NCBI RefSeq assembly: GCF_001722335.1 | Contig: NZ_MIHA01000003.1 | Location: forward strand, 310,001 to 374,000 | Direction of reading: 5' to 3' | Length of the DNA: 64,000 bases | Source of the DNA: Mycolicibacterium flavescens | Lineage (GTDB): Bacteria > Actinomycetota > Actinomycetes > Mycobacteriales > Mycobacteriaceae | Part shown: positions 54,181 through 63,384 of the stretch, in pieces | Numbering within the stretch: position 1 is the first letter of the stretch | Layout: each line of letters starts with the position of its first letter | Position numbers and translations under genes: made by a program | Notes under the pieces: generated by a model | Seen by the model: the letters and a program-made list of their open reading frames with translations, nothing else | What the model was told of the DNA's origin: nothing | The model's database searches: none

Positions 54181-54954
54181 TCAGGTGCCGGTCCACTTCG
54201 GCGCGCGCTTCTCGGCGAACGCGATCGCGCCTTCCTTGGCGTCGTTGGACATGAAGACCGGCCCGAAGATCTCGACCTGCTTCTTCCACATCTCCTGGGA
54301 GTTCCAGTCGCGGGACTCGACGATGATCCGCTTGGTCGCGGCCACCGCCAGCGGACCGTTGGCCGTGATCTTCTCGGCGAACGCGATCGCGGCGTCCAGG
54401 GCCTGCCCGGGCTCGGCGAGCACGTTGACCATGCCGAGGTCGTGGGCGCGCTGGGCGGACAGGCTCTCACCGGTCAGCGCGAGCTCCATGGCCAGGCCGT
54501 ACGGGATCCGCTGCGGCAGCCGCAGCAGGCCGCCGCCGCCGGCCACCAGGCCGCGCTTGACCTCGGGGATGCCGAACGCCGACTCCTTCGACGCCACGAT
54601 CAGATCGGTGGCCAGGGCCAGCTCGCAACCGCCGGCCAGGCAGTAGCCCTCCACGGCAGCGATCAGCGGTTTGACGGGCGGCTTCTCGGTGAAGCCCAAC
54701 CCGCGGCCCTCGATCGCCACGTTCTCGCCGCGCGCGAAGGCCTTGAGGTCCATGCCGGCGCTGAACGATCCGCCGGCCCCGGTCAGGATGCCCACCGACA
54801 ACCCGGCGTCGCCGTCGAGGCGGTCCATCGCGTCGGCCAGCCCACGGCTCACCTCGGCGTTGACCGCGTTGCGGGCCTGCGGCCGGTTGATGGTGATCAC
54901 CAGGATCCGGTCGCGTTGTTCGACCAGAACTGCTTGTTCGTTGTTGTCACTCAC
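54181..54954 (-). CDS. echA1: Enoyl-CoA hydratase EchA1
   Basis: Crotonase-fold hydratase of 257 residues. The oxyanion-hole segments are GGSFSAGMDLKAF and EGYCLAGGCELALATDLIV; the catalytic Glu is in FGIPEVKRGLVAGGGG. GTG at 54954 (MSDNNEQAVLVEQRDRILV); a longer frame to 55026 enters the kinase gene. It matches Rv0222, whose neighbours Rv0221 and Rv0220 also appear in this window. Adds water to 2-enoyl-CoA in beta-oxidation; exact chain preference unknown. It lies 22 bp after the Ser/Thr kinase on the same strand. Confidence 0.92.
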   Translation of the reverse strand: MSDNNEQAVLVEQRDRILVITINRPQARNAVNAEVSRGLADAMDRLDGDAGLSVGILTGAGGSFSAGMDLKAFARGENVAIEGRGLGFTEKPPVKPLIAAVEGYCLAGGCELALATDLIVASKESAFGIPEVKRGLVAGGGGLLRLPQRIPYGLAMELALTGESLSAQRAHDLGMVNVLAEPGQALDAAIAFAEKITANGPLAVAATKRIIVESRDWNSQEMWKKQVEIFGPVFMSNDAKEGAIAFAEKRAPKWTGT

Positions 54955-54976
54955 GCGGCTGATCGTAACGGGGCCC

Positions 54977-56191
54977 TCAGTCGCGCTCCTTCTTTCCCTG
55001 CCCGCGGCCCGGGCCGTCGCCGTCACCGGGTCCCCAGCCGGGCCGCCAGCCCGGTCCGTCGCCTTTCTTGGGCGCCTTGACCACAGGTGCCTGCGAGGTG
55101 GCGGGCGGCGGGGACGTCACGGGTGGCGGGGGAGGTGGCGCTTCGGCGGTGCTGGTGCTGACGGGTCGGGGCGGCGGCGCGGTCGACGACGGGTCCACTG
55201 CCAGCGCCAGCACCGCCACCACCATCCCGACGAAGGCGCCCGCGGCGATCAGCAGCTTGCGTTCCCGGCTCATCGGCCGGCGGTGCGGTTGCCGAGCCAC
55301 GAAGTAGGCGGCCGACGGGGCGATGACCGGTTGGGCGACCGGTTGGGCCATCACCTTGGTGGCGGGGCGCGGCACCGGCGTGATGGTCCCCGACAGCGCG
55401 GCGCGCATCTCGGCGGCGCTGCCGAACCGCAGCGACGGGTCGCGGGCCACGGCGCGGTCGATGACCGCCGCCAGCGCGGGGTCGACGTCGGGGCGGACCG
55501 CGCCGACCGGGGGCAGTGGTTCGTCGAGGATGGCCCGCAGCACCGCCGCCGGGTGCTCCTGCGGGTACGGCGGCCGCCCGATCAGCGCCTCGTAGCCCAT
55601 CACGCCCACCGCGTAGAGGTCGTCGAGCGCGGTGGCCGGCGCGCCGGTCGCCCGCTGCGGGCTCAGGTACGCCATCGTGCCGATGATCTGCCCGGTCGCG
55701 GTGTGGGCGGCGCCGGCGGTCTTGGCGATCCCGAAGTCGGCCACCTTCAGCGTCTCGCCGGAGGCCGAGACCAGGATGTTCCCCGGCTTGATGTCGCGGT
55801 GCAGGATGCCGACCGCGTGCGCGGCGGCCAGTGCGCCGAGCACGTCGCTCAGCATCGCGTGTACCCGCGGCGGTGCCATCGGGCCCGCGGCGATCTCGTC
55901 GGCCAGCGTGCGGCCGGGCAGCCGTTCCATCACGATGAACGGCGTGCCGTCGTGTTCACCGGAATCGTGAACGGCCACGATGTTCGGGTGGTTGAGCGCC
56001 GCGGCGGCGCGGGCCTCGTCCTCGAATCGGCGCCGCATCCCGGGATCGGCGGCCAGCGCCGGGTGCAGCAGCTTGATCGCCACCGGACGCTGCAGTCGGG
56101 TGTCCCAGCCGTCGCGCACCTCGGCCATCCCGCCGCGGCCCAGCACGTCGCGAAGCTCGTAGCGGCCCGCCAGAAGTTCGCGGCCCTCCAT
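54977..56191 (-). CDS. Membrane-anchored eukaryotic-type Ser/Thr protein kinase
   Basis: Kinase of 404 residues with the PknB-type layout. Residues 10-270 hold the kinase: GRGGMAEV loop, Lys40 in VAIK, Glu59, HRDIKPGN with Asp133, DFG 152-154. The APE motif reads SPQ (YLSPQRATG), missing its usual Glu. A basic juxtamembrane stretch, one helix (about 307-326) and an exported tail rich in Pro, then Gly/Trp/Asp, follow. There are no PASTA repeats. ATG at 56191; the frame to 56218 adds nine residues. Divergent from the KstR-controlled plsC. I know of no counterpart in the M. tuberculosis Rv0219-Rv0223c block. The outside tail may sense the envelope. Confidence 0.9.
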   Translation of the reverse strand: MEGRELLAGRYELRDVLGRGGMAEVRDGWDTRLQRPVAIKLLHPALAADPGMRRRFEDEARAAAALNHPNIVAVHDSGEHDGTPFIVMERLPGRTLADEIAAGPMAPPRVHAMLSDVLGALAAAHAVGILHRDIKPGNILVSASGETLKVADFGIAKTAGAAHTATGQIIGTMAYLSPQRATGAPATALDDLYAVGVMGYEALIGRPPYPQEHPAAVLRAILDEPLPPVGAVRPDVDPALAAVIDRAVARDPSLRFGSAAEMRAALSGTITPVPRPATKVMAQPVAQPVIAPSAAYFVARQPHRRPMSRERKLLIAAGAFVGMVVAVLALAVDPSSTAPPPRPVSTSTAEAPPPPPPVTSPPPATSQAPVVKAPKKGDGPGWRPGWGPGDGDGPGRGQGKKERD

Positions 56192-56259
56192 ACGGCCTAA
56201 GGTAGCCCTCGACGTCATCCTGCAAACAGGCGCGTTTGGCCTGCACAGACCCGCTCCGC

Positions 56260-56278
56260 TAAACTAGAACACGTTCCA
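56260..56278 (+). promoter_or_regulatory. plsC promoter with consensus KstR operator
   Basis: TAGAACACGTTCCA (56265-56278) fits TnnAACnnGTTnnA at every fixed base. It overlaps TAAACT (56260-56265), a good -10, and covers the probable start site, 16 bp before the GTG of plsC. A KstR dimer here should block transcription until a sterol-derived CoA ester is present. Confidence 0.8.
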
Positions 56279-56294
56279 ATTCCCGAGGGGGTCC

Positions 56295-57104
56295 GTGACC
56301 GTGACCGATACCGAACGCTCGGAGCTCACCAAGTGGGATCCGACGCTGACCGAGCGGGTCATGGGCGTCACCCGGCCGTTCCTCAAGCGCTACTTCCGCT
56401 CGGAGGTCCGCGGTCTGGACAACGTGCCCGCTGGCGGAGCGCTGCTGGTGTCGAACCACTCCGGCGGCCTGCTGCCGATGGACGTGCCGATCCTGGCCGC
56501 GGAGTTCTACGCCGAACACGGCTACGACCGTCCGCTCTTCACGCTCAGCCACGACATGCTGATGACCGGGCCGACCGGGGACTTCTTCCGCAAGATCGGC
56601 TACATCAGCGCCAATCACGAGAACGCCGACCGGGCGCTGCGTTCCGGTGGGCTGGTCGTGGTGTTCCCCGGCGGTGACTACGACGTGTACCGCCCGACGT
56701 TCTCGGAGAACGTGATCGACTTCGGCGGCCGCACCGGATACGTGAAGGCCGCCCTCAACGCCGGCGTGCCGATCGTGCCCACGGTCGGCATCGGGGGTCA
56801 GGAGACGCAGATCTTCCTGTCCCGCGGCACCTGGCTGGCCAAGCAGCTCGGGCCGATCGCCCGGCTGGCCCGCACCAAGATCGTGCCGATCTCGTTCGGC
56901 TTCCCGTTCGGCCTGTCGCTGGTGGTGCCGCCGAACCTCCCGCTGCCGTCGAAGATCGTGATGCAGGTGCTGCCGCCGATCGACATCGTCGCCGAGTTCG
57001 GTGAGGATCCCGACATCGACGAGGTCGACGCCCACGTGCGTCGCGTCATGCAGCGAGCCCTCGACCAGCTGGCGACCGAACGCCGGTTGCCGGTGCTCGG
57101 TTAG
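56295..57104 (+). CDS. PlsC-type lysophospholipid/glycerol acyltransferase
   Basis: Membrane-associated acyltransferase of 269 residues. The acceptor motif begins LLVSNHSGGLLPMDVPI, a spaced variant of NHxxxxD found in the mycobacterial subgroup, and the second block is VVVFPGGDYDVYRP. It moves an acyl chain from acyl-CoA or acyl-ACP to lysophosphatidate or another alcohol. GTG at 56295 with GAGGGGG upstream. The promoter carries a perfect KstR consensus, tying it to sterol-induced lipid remodelling. The downstream hydrolase (39-bp gap) is probably in the same transcript. Confidence 0.88.
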   Translation: MTVTDTERSELTKWDPTLTERVMGVTRPFLKRYFRSEVRGLDNVPAGGALLVSNHSGGLLPMDVPILAAEFYAEHGYDRPLFTLSHDMLMTGPTGDFFRKIGYISANHENADRALRSGGLVVVFPGGDYDVYRPTFSENVIDFGGRTGYVKAALNAGVPIVPTVGIGGQETQIFLSRGTWLAKQLGPIARLARTKIVPISFGFPFGLSLVVPPNLPLPSKIVMQVLPPIDIVAEFGEDPDIDEVDAHVRRVMQRALDQLATERRLPVLG

Positions 57105-57143
57105 TTGTTTCGGAGTGTGTCAGCGCGGCTATCACGGTGCTCG

Positions 57144-58427
57144 ATGACTAAACGTCGCTACCCGCTGCTGCGCGCGGGCGCCGAACTGCTCAACGCCGCC
57201 AACGGAGTACGGCCGCTGGGCCGCGAGGGCTACATCACGCTGCCCGTGTTTGCGTTCGGCTGGCCGACGACCGAGGCCGCGCCGCTGTACCTGACGGGTT
57301 CGGTGCTCGACGCCGCGCGTCGCGGGCTGCGCGGCGACTTCCGCGGGGCCCAAGGCCGAATCGCGTTGGTGCTCACCGCAATCGCATGGGCGCTGCTCGG
57401 GCTGATCATGTACCGCAACGCGAACTCCAAGCCTCACTTCGAGGAACCGCTGCGCGAAGCGCTCGGCGACGACTACGAGCAGGTGGCCGCCGAGTCGCAG
57501 CCGGTGCGGCGGCGCCGACTGGTCGGCATCCCGCCCAACGAGCTGATGCGGCGGCGCTACGTCGAGAGGGCCAACACCGTGCAGTACGGCCCGCACGGGC
57601 GGGTCAACCGCGCCGACATCTGGCGCCGCGCCGACCTGCCGCGCGACGGCAAGGCGCCGGTGCTGCTGCAGGTTCCCGGCGGCGCGTGGGCCATCGGGAT
57701 GCGGCGTCCACAGGCCTATCCGCTGCTGAGCCACATGGCCGACCGCGGCTGGGTGTGCGTGTCGATCGACTACCGGGTCAGCCCGCGCCACACCTGGCCG
57801 GCGCACATCATCGATGTGAAGCGGGCGCTGGCGTGGATCAAGGAGAACATCGCCGACTACGGCGGTGACCCCGATTTCGTGGCGATCACCGGCGGTTCGG
57901 CCGGCGGGCACCTGTCGTCGCTGGCGGCGTTGACCTTCGACGACCCGCAGTGGCAGCCGGAATTCGAGGAGGCCGACACCTCGGTGGCGGCCGCCGTGCC
58001 GATCTACGGCCGCTACGACTGGGTGTCGGCGCGCGGTTCGGGCCGCAAGGAGTTCATCGCGTTCCTGCAGAAGTTCGTCGTCAAGCGGCCGATCACCGAG
58101 AACCGGCAGGCGTACGTCGACGCGTCGCCGCTGCTGCGGTTGCGTGCCGATGCGCCACCGTTTTTCGTGCTGCACGGACAGGACGACTCGATCATCCCGG
58201 TGCCGGAGGGCCGTGAGTTCGTCGAGAAGCTGCGCGCGGTGTCGACCTCGACCGTCGCGTACGCCGAGATCCCGCACGCCCAGCACGCGTTCGACTTCTA
58301 CGGGTCACCGCGCGCGCACTACACCGCGCAGGCGGTTGAGAAGTTCCTGTCCTGGGTGCACGCGAAGCACCAGTCGGGCCGGCAATCAAGCCAGGGCGGA
58401 CTCGACGACGGTCAGCTCCTCGGATAG
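57144..58427 (+). CDS. HSL-type alpha/beta hydrolase (LipC paralogue)
   Basis: Esterase/lipase of 427 residues. The N-terminal ~130 residues include hydrophobic segments (ITLPVFAFGWP, IALVLTAIAWALLGLIMY) that could anchor it. The hydrolase domain has LQVPGGAWAIGMRRP (oxyanion, HGGG-like), DYRVSPRHTWPAHIIDVKRA, nucleophile elbow TGGSAGGHLSS, Asp in LHGQDDSIIP and His in HAQHAFDFYG. ATG at 57144. It is clearly related to LipC at 59824-61047 but not orthologous. Likely co-transcribed with plsC under KstR. The 3' end overlaps the convergent WS/DGAT gene by 42 bp. Confidence 0.87.
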   Translation: MTKRRYPLLRAGAELLNAANGVRPLGREGYITLPVFAFGWPTTEAAPLYLTGSVLDAARRGLRGDFRGAQGRIALVLTAIAWALLGLIMYRNANSKPHFEEPLREALGDDYEQVAAESQPVRRRRLVGIPPNELMRRRYVERANTVQYGPHGRVNRADIWRRADLPRDGKAPVLLQVPGGAWAIGMRRPQAYPLLSHMADRGWVCVSIDYRVSPRHTWPAHIIDVKRALAWIKENIADYGGDPDFVAITGGSAGGHLSSLAALTFDDPQWQPEFEEADTSVAAAVPIYGRYDWVSARGSGRKEFIAFLQKFVVKRPITENRQAYVDASPLLRLRADAPPFFVLHGQDDSIIPVPEGREFVEKLRAVSTSTVAYAEIPHAQHAFDFYGSPRAHYTAQAVEKFLSWVHAKHQSGRQSSQGGLDDGQLLG

Positions 58428-59798
58428 CCCTGCCGCGCCGCGGATCTCGATGAATGCGCGGGTCATCGCGTCGGTCAGCTCGTGCGGGTCGTCCAGCGTC
58501 GCGCCGTCGGAGAGCACCGAGATGTTGAGCTGGTCGACGTAGCTCCACACCGTGATGTTGAGGCCGCTGCCGGTGGTCAGCGGGCCGACGGAGTAGATCT
58601 CGGTGACCAGCGCGCCGCCGACCCGGCCCGGTTCGCGCGGCCCCGGCACGTTGGAGATCGGCAGGTTCAACACCTTGTTCTGGCCGTCCTTTTCGGCCAG
58701 CCACTGGAACAGCCGCTCGGCGGGCCGCGGCGGGAAGTACGCCGACCACCGGCTCACCAACTCCGGACCCATCAGGTGGTGGGTCTCCTTGGCGTCGACG
58801 GCGGCGTCGTGCACAGCCTGCACACGCTCCAGCGGATCGTCGAGCTGGATCGGCACCGTCATCATCACGCCGGTGAAGTAGTTGCCCGAGATCCGGTCGG
58901 GCGAGAAGTCGAAACTCACTGGCACGGAAGCCAACAGCGGATGATCGGCGTGCCCGTCGTACTTCAGCGACAGCTCGCGCAGCGCGCCCGCGGCAATCGC
59001 CAGCACCATGTCGTTGATCGTCACCCCGAGGTGCTTGGCGGTCTGCTTGACGTCGGCCAGCGCCAGCGTCGCGGTGGCGAACTTGCGTGTCGCGTCGACC
59101 CGGTGGTTCATGAACGACGGCGGCGGCGTGAACGGCCGGGTCAGCTCCGGGGACAGTTTCTTGGTGCTCTTGCGCACCCGCTGGATACCTTGCGCGGTGT
59201 ACCGCATGACGCCGGGTATCCGCGCGATCTGCCGCATGTGGTCGGCGAACGCGGTCCGCACCAGCTCGGCGCGCCCCGGCGGCGGGTCGGTGGCATACGA
59301 GTCCCGCTCCCCCGGACCGTCCTGCAGATCCATGCCGCGCGCAAGCAGATTCGCCGATGCCACCCCGTCGGCGAGGGCGTGGTGGATCTTGCCGAGGACC
59401 GCGATGCGGCCGTTGGCCAGGCCCTCGATGAAGTACATCTCCCACAGCGGTCTGCTGCGGTCCAACGGCGTGCTGGCGATCCGCCCGACCGCCTCGTCGA
59501 GTTCGCGGCGCCCGCCCGGCGGGTCCACCCGGTAGGGCCGCACGTGGTACTCGAGGTCGACCTCGCAGTTCTCCCGCCACATCGGGTGGTGGAACTTGAA
59601 CGGGATGTCGACCAGCTCGTAGCGGAACGGTTCGAGTTTGTAGAGCCTGCCGTGGATGACGCGGCGGAACTCGTCGATCCCGAACCGCCGGTCGCCGAGT
59701 TCGGAGAGGTCGATGACCGCCAATTTCAGCGTGTGCATGTGCACCGCCGGTGTCTCGGTGTACAGCAGGACCGCGTCCCACCCGCTGAGCCTCTTCAC
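58386..59798 (-). CDS. Wax ester synthase / diacylglycerol acyltransferase (Rv0221-like)
   Basis: WS/DGAT enzyme of 470 residues making triacylglycerol or wax ester from acyl-CoA. The catalytic motif KIHHALADG has His139, His140, Asp144 and Gly145. Conserved later blocks are SVPVSFDFSPDRISGNYF and NLPISNVPGP. GTG at 59798 follows a G-rich GGAGAGG. It is 25 bp after lipC on the same strand, the Rv0220-Rv0221 pairing, so synthesis and hydrolysis of storage lipid are encoded together. The 3' end overlaps the convergent hydrolase gene. Confidence 0.93.
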   Translation of the reverse strand: MKRLSGWDAVLLYTETPAVHMHTLKLAVIDLSELGDRRFGIDEFRRVIHGRLYKLEPFRYELVDIPFKFHHPMWRENCEVDLEYHVRPYRVDPPGGRRELDEAVGRIASTPLDRSRPLWEMYFIEGLANGRIAVLGKIHHALADGVASANLLARGMDLQDGPGERDSYATDPPPGRAELVRTAFADHMRQIARIPGVMRYTAQGIQRVRKSTKKLSPELTRPFTPPPSFMNHRVDATRKFATATLALADVKQTAKHLGVTINDMVLAIAAGALRELSLKYDGHADHPLLASVPVSFDFSPDRISGNYFTGVMMTVPIQLDDPLERVQAVHDAAVDAKETHHLMGPELVSRWSAYFPPRPAERLFQWLAEKDGQNKVLNLPISNVPGPREPGRVGGALVTEIYSVGPLTTGSGLNITVWSYVDQLNISVLSDGATLDDPHELTDAMTRAFIEIRGAAGLSEELTVVESALA

Positions 59799-59823
59799 CT
59801 GCGCACCCCTCTCCCGGAGGTGC

Positions 59824-61047
59824 CTATATAACCTCTTTGGCGCCGACCAGCGCCCGATTTCGGTGAATCTGGTTGAGGAACAACCCGATACCCTTGGCGG
59901 CCGAGCCGGTTCGTGCGCCGTCGGTCATGTCGAAAGCGTGTCCGGCGCCGGGTAGTTCGATGTAGCTGACCACCGACCGCGACACCGCGCGCAGGCGCTC
60001 GACGAACGCGCGGGCCTGCGCCACCGGGATCACGCTGTCGCCGGTTCCGTGGACGACCAGAAACGGCGGCGCGTCGCGGTGCACGCGCGCCATCGGCGAC
60101 GCCGACCGGAACACATCGGGGTGCTTCTCGTGTTTGCGTCCGACCACGATGCGCTCGAGGAAATCCATGAACCGGGCGCGTTCGACGGTGGAGCGGTCCT
60201 CCCAGTCGTAGCGGCCGTAGATCCCGACGACCGCGTCCACGGAGGTGTCCGACCCCTCCGGGAGTTCGGCCTGCAACTGCGGGTCGTTGATGGTCAGCCC
60301 GGCCAGTGCGGCCAGGTGGCCGCCGGCCGACGTGCCCGCGACGGTCACGAAGTCGCGGTCGCCGCCGAACTTGTCGACGTTGGCGCGCGCCCAGGCGATC
60401 GCGGTCTTGACGTCGGTGATGTGCGCGGGCCACTTGTGGTGCGGCGCCACCCGGTAGTCGATGGACAGGCACACCCAGCCCATCTCGGCCAGATGCGACA
60501 TCAGCGCGTAGCCCTGCAGGATCCGGCTGCCGTGCACCCAGGCGCCGCCCGGCAGGAAGATCATCACGGGGGCGGGCTCGGCCGGCAGGTCGCGGGGGCG
60601 CCAGACGTCGAGCAGTTGCGACGGCCGCGGGCCGTACTGCACCGAGGTGCGGTACACGTTGCGCCGGTGTTCGCGCAGCTTCCACAGCGGAGGCACCGAA
60701 TCCGGGGCCGGCCACTCGCCGGCGAGGTCGTTGGCGTTGACGACGCCGCGCAGCGCGGCGGCGGTGATCGCGCTGGTGCTGTTGCGCTCGGATTCCTTGA
60801 GCTCGGCGTTGCCCGGCGTCATCCAGGACTTCGCTGTCGCGGCCAGGAAGTCGGGCAGATGGCGGTAGCCCCACACCCCCATCGCGGTCACCGCGCCCAG
60901 CGGCTCAAGGTGCTTGCCGACCACCGGCAGCGAAGCCGACGCGACGCTCATCGCCAGCATGTAGTCGGAGGGACCCGCGTTCAGCAACCACCGCGCGCGG
61001 GTCATCCACGTGGGGCCGGGATACCGGACATCCGGTCGCACCGTCAT
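59824..61047 (-). CDS. lipC: Esterase/lipase LipC
   Basis: Hydrolase of 407 residues closely following Rv0220. The N-terminus (GPSDYMLAMSVASASLPVVG) is the family's membrane- or lipid-binding part. The catalytic domain has IFLPGGAWVHGSR, DYRVAPHHKWPAHITDVKTA, nucleophile elbow VAGTSAGGHLAAL, Asp in VHGTGDSVIPV and His in PGAGHAFDM. In M. tuberculosis LipC is a cell-surface lipase. ATG at 61047; TACAGT lies 6 nt upstream, so probably leaderless. First gene of the lipC-WS/DGAT pair; divergent from the two-domain fadE. Confidence 0.93.
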   Translation of the reverse strand: MTVRPDVRYPGPTWMTRARWLLNAGPSDYMLAMSVASASLPVVGKHLEPLGAVTAMGVWGYRHLPDFLAATAKSWMTPGNAELKESERNSTSAITAAALRGVVNANDLAGEWPAPDSVPPLWKLREHRRNVYRTSVQYGPRPSQLLDVWRPRDLPAEPAPVMIFLPGGAWVHGSRILQGYALMSHLAEMGWVCLSIDYRVAPHHKWPAHITDVKTAIAWARANVDKFGGDRDFVTVAGTSAGGHLAALAGLTINDPQLQAELPEGSDTSVDAVVGIYGRYDWEDRSTVERARFMDFLERIVVGRKHEKHPDVFRSASPMARVHRDAPPFLVVHGTGDSVIPVAQARAFVERLRAVSRSVVSYIELPGAGHAFDMTDGARTGSAAKGIGLFLNQIHRNRALVGAKEVI

Positions 61048-61210
61048 GGCGCGACTGTACCCCCGAAGTTCGCGCGCAGATGACAACATCGGCCGAAGTG
61101 TCTACCGATGAATCGGCGCGCAAAATGTGGGCCGCGTCACGCACCGCTGTGACCTGCGATTAGTGTTCAGCGTGACTTGACACCGTCCAAGACGGAGAGG
61201 ATTTCCCACC
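61048..61210. promoter_or_regulatory. Divergent lipC / fadE promoter region
   Basis: A 163-bp gap. On the minus strand TACAGT (61059-61054) is a leaderless-type -10 for lipC. On the plus strand TAGTGT at about 61161 could be the fadE -10, and GGAGAGG precedes its GTG. No KstR or other known operator was found here. Confidence 0.45.
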
Positions 61211-63379
61211 GTGAGTAAGTCAGCGCTGGCCATCACCGAAGAGCACATCGACCTCGCCGACGCCGTGTTCGGCGCGCTCAACCGCGCCGACAGCAGGGCC
61301 GCGGCACGGGCGACGCTCGAGGACGGCTCCGCGCATCCGGCCGCAATCTGGTCGGCGGCCGCGGATCTGGGCTGGACGGGGTTGGCGATCGCCGAGGAGC
61401 ACGGCGGCTCGGGGTTCGGCCTGGGCGAACTCGCGGTGGTGCTGGAGGCCCAGGGCCACGAACTGTGCCCCGGACCGTTCCTACCCAGCGTCTGCGCGGC
61501 CGTGGTGATCGACCGCTGCGCACCGGATTCGCTTCGCGCCGAACTACTTCCGGGCCTGGCCGACGGTTCGACGGTCGGCGCGCTGGCGGTCTCGGGCAAC
61601 TTCACGATCGGATCGGACTCGACCGTCACCGGCGAGAGTCCCGCCGTGCTGGGCGCACCCGACGCCGGCCTGCTGGTCGTCGCAGCCGGTGACGACGTCG
61701 CGGTGATCGACGCAACGGCCGACGGGGTGACAGTCACCGCGCTCGACTCGATGGACACCACCCGCAGCCTCGGATCGGTGGCGCTGCGCAGCGTCGCGGT
61801 CCCCGAGGACCGGGTGTTGCGCGGCGCGGCACGCAAGGCGCGCACGGTGTTTCGCGTGCTGGCCGCCGCCGAGGCGGTGGGTGTCAGCTGGGCGACACTG
61901 GAGATGGCGGTCGAGTACGCGAAGGTGCGCGAACAGTTCGGCCGCACGATCGGCACGTTCCAGGCGGTCAAGCACCACGCCGCCAACATGCTGGTCAACG
62001 CCGAGGTGACGACCGCCGCGGCGTGGGACGCCGCCCGCGCCGACGACCTCGACGGGGCCTGGTTCGCCGCGGCCGTCGCCGCCTCCCACGCGATCCGCAC
62101 CCAGATATTCAACTCGCAGAACAACATTCAGCTGCACGGCGGGATCGGTTTCACCTGGGAGCACGACGCCCACCTCTACCTGCGCCGGGCCCGCACCCTC
62201 GCCGCGCTGATGGCCGAGGCCGGTGACCCGTTGCTCGACGTCGTCGAGGGCCACCGCAGCGGGCAGGCGCGCGGCGCGTCGTTCACACTGCCGCCCGAAG
62301 CCGAACAGTTCCGTGAGCAGGCCCGCGAGGCCGTCGCCAAGCTACGGTCGATGCCGGCCGACCAGCACCGCGACTACCTCGTCGACTCCGGGTACCTGGT
62401 GCCGCACTGGCCGAAGCCGTGGGGCCGGGCCGCCGAGGTGCTGGAGCAGCTGGTGATCGAGGAGGAGTTTTCCGGCGTGGAGCGCGCGGACATGGGCATC
62501 ACCGGGTGGGTGACGCTGACCATCGCCCAGGCCGGCACCGACGATCAGCGCGAGCGCTGGGTGGAACCGGTGCTGCGTGGTGAGGTGATGTGGTGCCAGT
62601 TGTTCTCCGAGCCCGGCGCGGGTTCGGACGCCGCCGCGGTGCGCACGTCGGCGAAGAAGGTCGACGGCGGGTGGCGGGTGACCGGCCAGAAGGTGTGGAC
62701 CAGCCTGGCGCACATGTGCCAGTGGGGTCTGGCGACGGTGCGCACCGATCCCGACGCGCCCAAGCACGCGGGAGTGACGATGATGGCGATCGACATGAAC
62801 GCCCCTGGGGTGACGGTGAATCCGCTGCGCGGGCTGACCGGTCACGCCCACTTCAACGAGGTGTTCTTCGACGACGTGTTCGTGCCCGACGCCGACGTGG
62901 TGGGCGATGTGAACAAGGGCTGGCTGGTGGCCCGCGCCACCCTGGGCAACGAGCGCATCTCGATCGGCGGCGGATCGGGCGGCGCGACCGGTTTCGCGGC
63001 CGACGACCTGGTCAAGCTGCTCGACAGCGCGCCGCAGGAGACGCAGGCGTACTACGTCCGGCGCGCCGGTGAGGTGCTCGCCGAGACGCACACGCTGCGG
63101 CTGCTGAACCTGCGGCGGATCACCCGCGCGATCGCCGGATCCGAACCGGGACCCGAGGGCAACGTCACCAAACTGCTGCTCGCCGAGGCGGGTCAGCGGA
63201 TGACCGAGCTCGCAATGGAACTGGCGGGTTCGGCCGCCGTCACCGGACAGACCCCGACGCTGACGCAGGCCTACCTCGGGAACCGGGCGATGACGATCGC
63301 CGGCGGCACCTCGGAGATCACCCGCAACACGATCGCCGAGCGGATCCTGGGCCTGCCGCGTGATCCGCTGCTCAAGTAG
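61211..63379 (+). CDS. Two-domain (fused) acyl-CoA dehydrogenase
   Basis: Protein of 722 residues with two acyl-CoA dehydrogenase folds in one chain, the build of FadE6, FadE22 and FadE34. N-terminal half: IAEEHGGSGFGLGELAVV, QFGRTIGTFQAVKHHAA, LHGGIGFTWEHDAHLYLRRA. C-terminal half: LFSEPGAGSDAAAV, VTGQKVWTSLAH, GGTSEITRNTIAERILGLPR. One half usually keeps the active site while the other is structural; which is active here I cannot say. FadE34 acts on sterol side chains, but no KstR site is present here. GTG at 61211 behind GGAGAGG. Not part of the Rv0219-Rv0223c synteny. Confidence 0.9.
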   Translation: MSKSALAITEEHIDLADAVFGALNRADSRAAARATLEDGSAHPAAIWSAAADLGWTGLAIAEEHGGSGFGLGELAVVLEAQGHELCPGPFLPSVCAAVVIDRCAPDSLRAELLPGLADGSTVGALAVSGNFTIGSDSTVTGESPAVLGAPDAGLLVVAAGDDVAVIDATADGVTVTALDSMDTTRSLGSVALRSVAVPEDRVLRGAARKARTVFRVLAAAEAVGVSWATLEMAVEYAKVREQFGRTIGTFQAVKHHAANMLVNAEVTTAAAWDAARADDLDGAWFAAAVAASHAIRTQIFNSQNNIQLHGGIGFTWEHDAHLYLRRARTLAALMAEAGDPLLDVVEGHRSGQARGASFTLPPEAEQFREQAREAVAKLRSMPADQHRDYLVDSGYLVPHWPKPWGRAAEVLEQLVIEEEFSGVERADMGITGWVTLTIAQAGTDDQRERWVEPVLRGEVMWCQLFSEPGAGSDAAAVRTSAKKVDGGWRVTGQKVWTSLAHMCQWGLATVRTDPDAPKHAGVTMMAIDMNAPGVTVNPLRGLTGHAHFNEVFFDDVFVPDADVVGDVNKGWLVARATLGNERISIGGGSGGATGFAADDLVKLLDSAPQETQAYYVRRAGEVLAETHTLRLLNLRRITRAIAGSEPGPEGNVTKLLLAEAGQRMTELAMELAGSAAVTGQTPTLTQAYLGNRAMTIAGGTSEITRNTIAERILGLPRDPLLK

Positions 63380-63384
63380 TCAGC

